Program-made: the position numbers and the translations under genes | NCBI GenBank assembly: GCA_030704615.1 | Contig: CM060732.1 | Coordinates: 64,149,053 to 64,213,052 of the forward strand | DNA from: Takakia lepidozioides | Lineage: Eukaryota > Streptophyta > Takakiopsida > Takakiales > Takakiaceae | Length of the DNA: 64,000 nt | Reading direction: 5' to 3' | The notes under the pieces: model-generated | The model's database searches: none | Told to the model about the DNA's origin: nothing | The model's input: only the letters and a program-made list of their open reading frames with translations | In this document: piece by piece, positions 51,205 to 60,125 of the stretch | Layout: each line of letters begins with the position of its first letter | Position numbering within the stretch: the first letter of the stretch is position 1

Positions 51205-52229
51205 TGTTAGAGGACTGTAGGGGACTTAGACACTTATACGGGATCTGTAGGGTACCCTTAATTTTTGCACAGACTGAGACAAACAGGAACCTTAGGGGTG
51301 ACAGCAGCGCACTGTAGAGGGGGGTTACATAGCCCACACAGCCGACACAGCAGTCACAGCCCACACAGCCAACACAGCCCGTCACAGTCGTCACAGCCCA
51401 CACAGCCCACACAGCCCGTCACAGTCGTCACAGCCCACACAGCCCACACAGCCGTCACAGCCCGTCACAGTCGTCACAGCCCACACAGCCCACACAGCCC
51501 GTCACAGCAGACACAGCCCACACAGCCAGTCACAGCCCGGCACAGCCACACAGCCAGTCACAGCCCGACACAGCCAAACACAGCCAGTCACCGCTTGACA
51601 CAGCTGTCACGATAATAGGGAACGAAGAGTAGGACAGGGAACGACTGTGGGGAACAACACCTGTGAAGGGAACATGTTAATTCACATACGACGGTTAGAG
51701 AGGGAAACGGTTAGAACCGCGGATAGGAGGATAAAGGGAGAAACGGGGAATGAAGAAGGGATTATGATTCGGGGGAGGAGGATTTCGGAGAGAGACGGGA
51801 GCGGAAGTCGGTGAGCACGATGAAGGAGGAAAGAGGATTAGTAGATGCTTGTTATATGCAAAGCTGTAGGGATATTGTAGAGGAGAATAGAGACACAATG
51901 GCTTCGGCCTGATACCTGATAAATCATAATCTGATACTTATACGATACAATCACAATGTGTAGAGAGATCTGAGTGAAGCTGTGGATTGAATGGAGGAGT
52001 GAAGGAAACCGATAAATTGATGAAGCAAACTGATACTTAATTATCAATGGTAAGGTAGCTAAGATGAATGCGGAAAAGGAAACAAATAGGAAACACCCCC
52101 ATGATACACTAGCTGTAGGTCATGACTGATTGTTCTGCGCGGGCTGAGTACTTAGAGATTTCCAACTCTTCTATCTTGGAGTTTCCGCCTCGGATAGCGA
52201 AGGGATGGGTGAGTAAAAGCCGCGCGACA
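51205..52229 (+). repeat. 3' LTR of element B
   Basis: 1025 bp. The array (about 51328-51610) is shorter than in the 5' LTR; the remaining sequence appears identical. It is followed by gttcc. Confidence 0.95.
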
Positions 52230-54836
52230 GTTCCCCATGAACAACCCACGTACATTCACTTGTCAATGCCGGATAATATCGATGAGGATTGGGATTGATT
52301 GAAGTAGCGGCGACAGTCTTGTGCACCGTAATGGGGTAGATGGCATTATGGGCCATGCACATGACAATTTTTTATTTTTGCTAATATGGCGGGATGTGTA
52401 GTACAAGACTAACTGTTTGCTCGGGGCTAAGCACCAAAGGGTACCATGCATGCTTGCATTGTGGTGATAATCTCAATGCACATAGCTCCCGCCATCTTCA
52501 CAAGATGATGTATCCCAACTACCGCAAATTTCTTCTTATGAGCCATCGATGGAGAAGAAGAGAGAAACACTTGTTTGATGGCAAAGAGGAAGTACGTCCC
52601 CCCCCTATGACACCGTCCGGGCAGTTTTGGGAGGACCGATGGAAGAAGGCCCATGCGGGCACGGACGGTGAAGTGGACGTGCCCGACATGAAACGACTTT
52701 CAATCTTCTACGAGTTGCCATATTGGGCGGTACATATTCCACAAAAACACCGTCAATATCCCTATGCATGCATGTGATATTGTACATTTGGTATGCGTTG
52801 CATTGTCACTTTCACGTAAAAAAAATTGTGTAAGTATTTGTGGGTGGGGATATATGTAGGACCTGAAGATTCGCCATCTTCTAAATCCCATGCATATTGA
52901 GAAGAATGTCTGCTCGTCTTTTTTTCGGGTTTTTCATGGCACGCCGGCAAAGAAGGGAGTGGCTGCAAAAGGAGATTCTCTCGGTGTTAGAAAGGAGCTC
53001 GAGGAGCAGGGTCGCATGCGCCATCTATGGGCCGAACAAAATGGTGTGGACCCAAAGGGTGTTGTACGGTGGAAGTATAGGCGCACATCTTGGCAATGGA
53101 CAAAGGAGGAATACAAGAAAGTGTTAGCCACCATAAGTGTTGTCCGAACACCAACTGGTTATGGGTCATCCCTCCGTACGAAGTTCAGCGAAGAAGACGG
53201 GGTCCATGGTTTGAAGTCTTATGACTACCATAATCTATTGCAAGACATCTTGCCCATTGCAGTATGTGGGACATTGACTCCCGAGGTTCGTGAGACAATC
53301 TATAGATTGGGAGGCTTGTTCCGGTGGATTTGCTCCAAAGAGTTGGAGGAAGCGGATTTTTCACGTATGAAGAAAGAGGCGGCGGAGGTAATGTGTATGC
53401 TGGAGATGCAGGTCTTCATCCCTCCTTCTTTGATATCCAAGTGCATTTGGTAGTGCACTTAGTAGAAGAGGCTTTGATTGCCGGCTCCGTTCATTCTCGG
53501 TGGATGTACTTCCTTGAGCGTTATATGAAGATTTTGAAAGGATTTGTAAGCCAAATGGCGCACCCGGAGGGTAGCATGGCGGAGGGGTATACATTTGCAA
53601 GAAGCTATGTTCTATTGCACGGAGTACATGACAAGGGTGGATGAGGAAGCCCCTCGGCTGTGGAAGGAAGATGAGGATGCACAAACCAAGGACATCGTTT
53701 AGCCCAAAAAATCGAAGAGGGTAAAATTGCCGACCTTGGTGATTGAGCAAGCGCATGACTTTATACCGAAGAACATCCCATCCATACATGAGTGGGAGGC
53801 AAGATACAATAATCTTGTTCAACAACGAGAGGAGGAGACGCTGGCATGGAGGCGGAACCATCCAAGGCTGGTTACGAGACGCCCACGACGAGGAGCGGGC
53901 CGCCGGAATGTTCATTCACAAAATTTGCCCATGGAATTGCAGCCTCTAAGTTCATTCCAGCAGTGGCTTCGGACTTCAGTTTATGACGCCGTTGCTTAAG
54001 GAGAGGTGGTTTCAGATTTGGTGCAAGACATTGCAAGGGGCCCCTCTCAATTCACGACCTCATACACGGCGGTTTGGGTTCACAATCGTCATTTCCGCAT
54101 TCGTGCTCTTGACATGAAGCGCAAAACAACCTTTGATTCTGGCTTGTGTGCCACATATTGGCAAGACTCCGTGTGGGGCAAGGGAGATACACGACTTGCT
54201 ATGAGCAAACTTGAGTACATTGGAGAGCTTGAGAGCATACTCCAACTTCAGTATACAAGGTACCGGCCTCTTCTCTTCAAGGGAAGGTGGTTCCAGCCAC
54301 ATCTTGTGGGGCCCTCCGCAACACTAGTGCAAGATGATTGTGGTTTCATGCGCGTCAATGCAGATAGGCTCAACCCTACTCATGGTCTCTCCGATGCGCC
54401 TTTTTCACGCCCTTTAGACATGTAGCAAGTTTTCTTCTCCGATGACAAAACAAGAGGGGGGAATTGGAAGGTGGTTGTGCATGCTCAGCCAAGAGGAAGA
54501 CGTATCTATCATGGTCTCGGATCTCCATGGGGTGAGGCAATTGCGGTGGACAGAGAGACTGGTGATAATGATGCTAATGATGGAGGTTGGGTAGAGGGGG
54601 TAGAAGAGGATGATGACGCCGCAGACAATGCATCCCGGACCCTATATGATGAAGCTCCAGAAGATACGGATGTTGGAGAAGGAGACGAAGACACGGCCAT
54701 TGACAACGAGGTGGAGGATGATTTGGAGGTGCCTTTTGAGGGCCGGGCCATTTATGACGATGACTCCGATGACCAAGAAGACTTGCAGCTTGATGAGGAT
54801 GAAGAAGCTCCGGATGATAATGTTCAAGTTGATTAG
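52230..54836 (+). pseudogene. CACTA transposase C-terminal part with DUF4218/DUF4216-like regions
   Basis: Continues the transposase of 37253-38868. Cys-Ser-Gly-Leu-Ser-Thr-Lys-Gly-Tyr-x-Ala-Cys-x-x-Cys (52415-52460), Arg-Arg-x-His-x-Phe-like and Leu-Pro-Tyr-Trp (52720) precede an intron (about 52735-52860). Then come Met-His-Ile-Glu-Lys-Asn-Val (52890) and Leu-Leu-Gln-x-Ile-Leu-Pro (53240). The DUF4218 landmarks Arg-Trp-Met-Tyr and Pro-Glu-Gly-Ser-Met-Ala-Glu-Gly-Tyr (53500-53590) sit in another frame after a shift near 53425. At 54006-54425 a DUF4216-like domain has Leu-Phe-Lys-Gly-Arg-Trp-Phe. An acidic tail runs to 54836. Frameshifts and a TAG near 54425 make it a pseudogene. Confidence 0.82.
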
Positions 54837-55189
54837 ACACAAAATCAAAGCTACATAACAATTCTCGCACCGAACTGTACCCATCCCTTCGATTGATTGT
54901 ACATGTACATGCATATTGTAGCTTATTTCTATGATTGATCAAATATGGCTGTGGCTGGTAGTCTTTCAAGAAAGAAGGCAGAGACAATGAATATGTTGGA
55001 GAACCACAGATAGATGTGGTATCAAGAGAATTATCAAAATGAATGTCACAATCTACAAGAAGGTCCACAACAACAAGCTAACTTAACTATAAAGAGAAAA
55101 AAAACACCTTACCCCAGTACCATATGAAAAAAAAAAAAAAAAAACTAAGAACCCCCAAAGGCCCTAAACCTAAACCTAGAAAGCACTGC
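54837..55189. other. CACTA 3' untranslated region
   Basis: No gene seen. Ends in an A-run of about 20 at 55125-55144. Confidence 0.5.
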
Positions 55190-55743
55190 TGTCGCTGCCT
55201 GCGACCCCCACGCGTCGCAACCTGCGACGCGTTTTTTTGGATTTATGAGGCCGGGGGTCGCAAACGGCGACGGCAAGCCATTGCAAACTGTGACCTGCTT
55301 TTTTGTTTTGAAAGAATAGGGCAGCCGGACAGTGTGCGACGCCGGGCCGTCGCAGGGGCCTTTTGCTCTTCATGCCACTATGCAACGGCCTGGCGTCGCA
55401 AGAAAAGGCTGCGATGAAAGAAAGAGAAAGAAAGGGAAAGAAAGGGTTTTTTTTTTGGCGTGCGACGACCGGCAAAGAAAGGGCTGCCTTCTGCCCTTCG
55501 TTGGGGGGTGATGCTTGGGCGTCGCACGGAAGGGCTGCTTTTTGCCCTTCATCCGCCCATGCGACGGCCAGGCGTCGCCACCTGGCCCCGGCGCCAGGTG
55601 GCGACCCGCGGGGTTTGGTTGCGACGGTCGGGCGTCGCAAACAGGCTCCGCGGGGTTGGCGTCGCACGCTCGTTGCCGCGCGGGGCGTGGGGCGCAGCTG
55701 GCGTCGCAAAACCCCCCCCCCCCCCCCCCCATTTGCTATAGTG
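55190..55743. repeat. CACTA right subterminal repeats and terminus
   Basis: GC-rich DNA with many GCGTCGCA/TGCGACGC motifs in both orientations. There are two perfect hairpins: arms acgcgtcgca/tgcgacgcgt at 55210-55232 and gtcgccacctggc/gccaggtggcgac at about 55572-55602. A run of about 20 cytosines precedes the terminus GCTATAGTG. Such subterminal repeats bind the CACTA accessory protein in known elements. Confidence 0.75.
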
Positions 55744-55746
55744 ATC

Positions 55747-56043
55747 TTCGAACAACTCCATAGTCCGTGACTGGATCAATGATATCTCCATGTCACTATA
55801 CTGGTAGGGCCTTTAAAAGATTGACGTGTCACTTGCCAAATCAATACGAATCTTTTTGCCCTTCAAACTCCCCAAATCCTTCAAACCGAAGGCAAAGCGA
55901 TTTCTCTAAGCTTTTAGAAATCGATGGATCCTCCGTCTCTCTCCTCCGGTGACTGTAGGTCCAAGATCTGGTTCCCAATTGTCCTCAATGACTGTAACCT
56001 TGGGTACACCGGGCTTGGAGGTAGGAGACAAATCCTTTGGTTG
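55747..56043 (-). pseudogene. Start of reverse transcriptase, element M copy 2
   Basis: Follows the shared TAG in frame. It matches the first 100 residues of pol in copy 1 (Val-x-Glu-Asp-Asn-Trp-Glu-Pro-Asp, then Tyr-Ser-Asp-Met-Glu) and carries further in-frame stops. Truncated by the CACTA. Confidence 0.75.
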
Positions 56044-56046
56044 CTA
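56038..56046 (-). promoter_or_regulatory. Candidate readthrough stop TAG-CAACCA, copy 2
   Basis: TAG at 56046-56044 followed by CAACCA, at the same place as 21060-21052 in copy 1. Confidence 0.6.
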
Positions 56047-56157
56047 GATAGCAATCTCTTGGGCCTTGTCCGCCCAATCTGACTGTGGCGTAGCCTCCAC
56101 TTGCTCCGCCATAGCCACCTTGAGAACATCCTCTGAGCAAGAAACATTCTCAACCTC

Positions 56158-57419
56158 TTAAAAAACCTTGGCTACCTTGGCCTCCAACTGATCCTCAGTC
56201 CATGGCTCTCCCCACTCCTCATACTGCTGCTTGAGAGATCCAATGACTCTCTTTTTGCGCATCTCATCCCACATCTGCCATTGGTGTTTGCAACCCACGA
56301 TCCTGTGCTCGCCCCCACTCACTGCTGCAATCGTCCCGGTTGGCAGGGAGGATGCACCATCCAATGGAAGTGCCGAAGTAGCCACCACTCCTTGCAATCT
56401 CCGTTGCTCAGCCATGCACAAGGCAATGATCCATGTCAAGCAATTTAGATCCATTGCCTGACCCAACACTTGACGACGTGATACCTCCGACAGACTGTCT
56501 CCCTCCCTCCTTGGAATTGGCCGGTTTTATCAGTGTTAATTTCCTGTTTTTCCATCTATACCGGATGGATCCATTGTCTCAAAAAGCATGAGACGAGGGA
56601 AAGCTCATGAGCGTAGGCAAAGCCAAACGTGGCTGCCCCACTCGATTGACCACCGCCAGAGGTGGACGGTCATCATGTCGCACCATCCCTTTAGTCCAAA
56701 ATGCCCTCAACCGTGAGATTGGGTGGTAGTTGAATGGAATTGTATGCTCTCTTGAGCAGCTCTGGTGGTGCAAGATTGGTCCACCACAATCGAGGTCGAT
56801 GCGCGCGTGATCCCACCGCTGCTGCATCCAATAACACCGCCGATCCAATCCAAGACCGCACTTGATGCACACTGGCCATAACCCTGGCCCGAGAATCCCC
56901 CATAAGAGGAACATTCTCCAAGATATAGCCTAGAGGTTGCACTTGCCCCGTCTCCAAGTCCCGCAACACTCGCAACATCTCCCAAAACAAATGCGATCGT
57001 GCATCATGCAAGTCATTCCCATGACCTGCGGGAGAGTGTCCTTGGCAAGACCATCCAGCTATCACCAAGTCAATGGCACCATGCCGGTCCAAATCATCCG
57101 CCCCCAACAAGGTAATGTCTGCTGGCAAGGCCTTTTGATACCCTTGAATTGCTGAGAGAGGCAACAACTCAGGATACTGGTGTGTGAGCAAGACGATGTG
57201 GCGCATAGAAATATGCCGAGCTATCTCATCCTTCTCCACGTACAAGTACTTGTGTACTTTAATCCCTGCTTGCAACACTCCTGCAAGCCCAGTGCTCATG
57301 CCTCCAAACAGGTCTAGCAAACAAATCCCTGAGTCAGGTGGTTGCCAGATAATGGGCACTGTGTCCAAAGGAGCTAACTGAGGAGGTCTAGGTGGTGTCA
57401 CTGAACTCCCCTCACCCAC
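56158..57419 (-). pseudogene. C5 cytosine DNA methyltransferase domain, element M copy 2
   Basis: 57419-56691 is open for 242 codons with motif I Asp-Leu-Phe-Gly-Gly (about 57310), the Tyr-Val-Glu-Lys-Asp box (57240), motif IV as Ser-Cys-Gln instead of Pro-Cys-Gln (about 57043), motif VI Glu-Asn-Val (56915) and motif VIII Arg-x-Arg-Leu-Trp-Trp-Thr-Asn-Leu (56785). A frameshift near 56690 and replaced sequence at 56480-56590 remove the Arg-Ala-Met-Gly-Phe region. The C-terminal helix resumes at 56469-56400. The loss of the motif IV proline and of the region before motif X make it inactive, but the reading frame was long maintained. Confidence 0.88.
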
Positions 57420-57437
57420 CGATGGAAAGGCCTCCTG

Positions 57438-58847
57438 TCATGCTTGTTGCACACACTCACCTACTACTCGTTGCAAATTCCCAACCGTACCCCACAGTGG
57501 AATATGCACAGGCACATGAGGAAGCAAATCAGCCTTGTATGCCAATTGTTTGTCCTCATCAGGTGATGGCCTATCATCTGCATGGCTATTGCCCTCCAAG
57601 AGCTCACCACCCCAAGCCACTACCCCTGAGAATGCAGCCAATGTGGGCATCATGTTCCTATGATCCACCGCTACATTCCCAATAAACCGCACTGGGAGCA
57701 GTGCACATCGGCCATCTCCTGACTGCCATTCCGGTCTATAGGATGTCGTTTCTTCCAAAAAGTCCAGAGTGAATCCTATGGGGTATAACACCGCCCCACC
57801 AACAAGCACATCATAAGACATCGCGTCCGTAACAATGACTTTAGCTCTCATGACTGAGCCTTCCGTAGGATGATCCGGCTGCAATCGAATGAAGAGCTCA
57901 TGACATGTAATCCCTCGTGCCTTCTCTGAACCGCCCAAAGATGTTTGAATTTGGAAATGACAAGGCTCCAAATTCGCCTTTGTAAGGCCCAAGCCTGCAA
58001 TTGTTGCTCTTCCCAACATCAATGGCTGTGTTCCCGAGTCCAACAAGACCCGCAGTGGCCTATACCTCCTCCCGGCTGGGCCACCCAACTGAAACACACC
58101 ATCCTGATTGTCCACCAGGATTACCCCATGAGTCACCATACTACGCTCAATGGCTAGCCTAGCTTGCAACTCCTGCAACCTTGCAGCTGCCGTTTGCCAT
58201 GGCGCAGCTGTGGCTATCTTCACCCTTGAATCCAGAGCATCCATGCACTGCACCTTATCCGCTATCCCCGCAGATAGTGCCGATGCATCACCACTGTCAC
58301 AGAGTGCAACTGCCAATCTAAACACTGCAGCTAGCCGCATCCCCGACATTGCAATTGTCGTGGCAGAAAACAATGGAGCTTGGCAAATTGCCGTAGCCGC
58401 CCCCAACAATGTACTGGCTGCACCTTGCTTTGCAGCACCACCCACTGGCATTTCCCGAGCTACACCAACTCTCCCCAATGGCAATCGTGGCTCTACCTCT
58501 GACATACTTAGGCGAGCGGGTGCCATCGATGACGTAATTGGCACTGTCTTAGCCAATGTGAAAGACTGTGGAAGCTTTGTCTGTCAACTTGCTTCCCCCT
58601 TTTGTGGATCAAAATCCACATCCGCTTCTCTTGGCTCAGAAGCACGAGTTGTTGCTCGAGTGATAGCAGCTGTAGCGTCCACATGTAATGGTCCTGCAAG
58701 TGCGGCTCCACACATGAAGCCCATACCAATCTGGTCTTCCCTAGGCATCGGAGGTTGTGCAGGTGGGGCTTGAACCTCAGGCCTTGGAGTTGGCGCCACA
58801 TTAGTAGTGGCCATGGCAGCAAAACGTTGCTCTAGCTGGGCAAACCT
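57438..58847 (-). pseudogene. Gag C-terminus and protease, element M copy 2
   Basis: The frame from 58994 is open except for a TGA at 58586-58584. At the end of the protease, near 57438, another stop separates it from the methyltransferase. It covers the Gln-Leu-Glu-Gln-Arg-Phe-Ala-Ala-Met-Ala helix, the Ala/Pro-rich spacer and the protease with Leu-Leu-Asp-Ser-Gly-Thr (about 58040) and Leu-Val-Gly-Gly-Ala-Val (about 57805). It lacks the Gag core and zinc knuckles. Confidence 0.82.
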
Positions 58848-58849
58848 AT

Positions 58850-58935
58850 TCCTAGTACTCCAGTCCAGTTCCCAGTACCCTAGCCCAGTTTCCAGTATCT
58901 GGTAATCCAGTCCAGTTTCCAGCATTCCAGTATTC
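58850..58935. repeat. Degenerate CCAGTTTCCAGTA-type tandem repeat
   Basis: Five or six imperfect copies of a roughly 15-20-bp unit around ccagtttccagta. Read on the minus strand it encodes Leu-Glu-Thr-Gly-Leu repeats fused in frame to the Gag remnant of copy 2. Confidence 0.6.
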
Positions 58936-59910
58936 AAGTCGTGTTCCAATATCTTGTACCCTTGTTCATTGTTATAAAGATCGCATTGATTCATATTTAC
59001 TCATCGTGCATACGGCCACGCCGACCTTGACTTCTTGTCTAGTCTTGTACCTCTAGTTTGATCTCTTGTTTGTGTTCAGTCATGCTCTCGTCCTTGACAA
59101 CATATACAATTTTTTGAAAGCTCTGCTCGCAGACATCAGTGTGCTCATTTTGGGTATGCACAGGCGCATACAGGTTTTCATGGCTAGATCCTTACACTCA
59201 AACTTGCGTCTTGTTTTGCAGGCTATGCAGGCGTATAAGGGTTTTGCAGTCATGGTATTGAATATCTCAATCAGCGCGAGTGTGTTCTATCATGGTATGC
59301 GTAGGCGCATAAGCATATTGAACAATAAAGCTACTCTCTGCAGACCTGTAAGCCGTGGGCATTTTACCATATGCGCAGGCACATATGCATTATGGACTCA
59401 TGAACCGGATTCTTGCAAACAGTAGAGGCACAGATAGTGAACATACCTTATGTTTTCTGCCTCTTCCGCGATTTCTTCATGTAGCTCCCGAACCTTCATC
59501 ATCCATAAAGCCAGCTTGCGCATTCATCCTTTCTATCACCGTAACGGTTCGCTGTCGAAGCGTTGTGTAATACAATTTTTTTTGTCTTCTTCTAGCTGTG
59601 TATGTCTCCAGGCTCTTCAACTATCACGAAACTGTTTGCAAGGACCTTAGATTTGTAGGGTAGACGTCGTTGCCGGTGAAGTCCTCATGTGCGGTGTACT
59701 ATGGCATACAGGTGCAGCGAGTGTGAATGTCGTGATGGGCTATGACGTGAAGATGACATTGAAGTGCCCATGTAGAACCTTAGTTTTGAATTTTGGGGTG
59801 GATGAATGTATTTAGTGTAGATGAATGCATGATGATAGGTCTGGATGGTGTTGTGAATATTGGATGTACCATGATTGATATAATTAGATAGATAGTTCTG
59901 GTTTTTCAAC
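58936..59910. repeat. Intergenic DNA with a scattered TATGCGYAGGCGCATA-like motif
   Basis: Imperfect palindromic copies lie near 59153, 59222, 59298 and 59370 (for example tatgcacaggcgcatac, tatgcgtaggcgcataa). No gene that I can support. Confidence 0.4.
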
Positions 59911-59914
59911 TTAT

Positions 59915-60125
59915 GAGTTATAGCTTGGTGGTTGGTACACTACACATTACTCATGAAGTTTTGAGTTTGAGCCTAGGCCGAGATGAGCGGGGGAAAGGTG
60001 TACATAATGCTTCATATATATAATTTCATCCCATCGCTGTTCGATTTGGATGTGTGGTAAGGTATATGAGATATCTCTATCTGGATTGTACTCACTGTTG
60101 ATAAAGATTTTTAGGTTTATTATCC
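59915..60125 (+). other. Possible tRNA-derived SINE, plus strand
   Basis: A box-like tagcttggtggttgg (about 59922) and B box-like gagtttgagcct (about 59966) are spaced as in plant tRNA-derived SINEs. The match is imperfect and no target duplication was identified. Confidence 0.25.

Larger units (their letters stand above)
38869..52229 (+). mobile_element. Ty3/Gypsy LTR retrotransposon B, structurally intact
   Basis: A 13.4-kb element with LTRs 38869-39966 and 51205-52229, a perfect gttcc target duplication, primer binding site and polypurine tract. It has four uninterrupted ORFs: ORF1, gag-protease, pol, and a long post-pol ORF. Outside the satellite array I could find no difference between its two LTRs, so insertion was recent. 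It sits inside the CACTA transposase gene. All domains needed for autonomous transposition are present and their catalytic residues look normal, so it may be active. Confidence 0.96.
37253..55743 (+). mobile_element. CACTA (En/Spm, TNP2-type) transposon, left end not found
   Basis: Plus-strand TNP2-type transposase pieces at 37253-38868 and 52394-53453 are followed by DUF4218- and DUF4216-like segments to 54425. The right terminus reads ...GCTATAGTG at 55743, the inverse of a CACTA start, followed by atc. A GC-rich subterminal region with GCGTCGCA repeats precedes it. I could not find a matching CACTATAGC left terminus; 37253 is only where the transposase becomes recognisable. Element B interrupts it. 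Several frameshifts make the copy defective. Confidence 0.82.
55744..58850 (-). mobile_element. Gypsy element M copy 2, truncated fragment
   Basis: Minus-strand sequence collinear with 20790-23800 of copy 1: RT start, methyltransferase, protease and Gag C-terminus. It is clearly diverged (many substitutions, several indels). On the left it ends abruptly at the CACTA terminus, and homology to copy 1 begins right at atc (55744). On the right it ends at about 58850 in a degenerate repeat. RNase H, integrase and LTRs are absent. Confidence 0.88.

Noticed and set aside
55124-55791. Arg/Pro-rich ORFs on both strands in the CACTA subterminal region
   Set aside because: They are produced by GC-rich GCGTCGCA repeats; overlapping frames on both strands are open for the same compositional reason.
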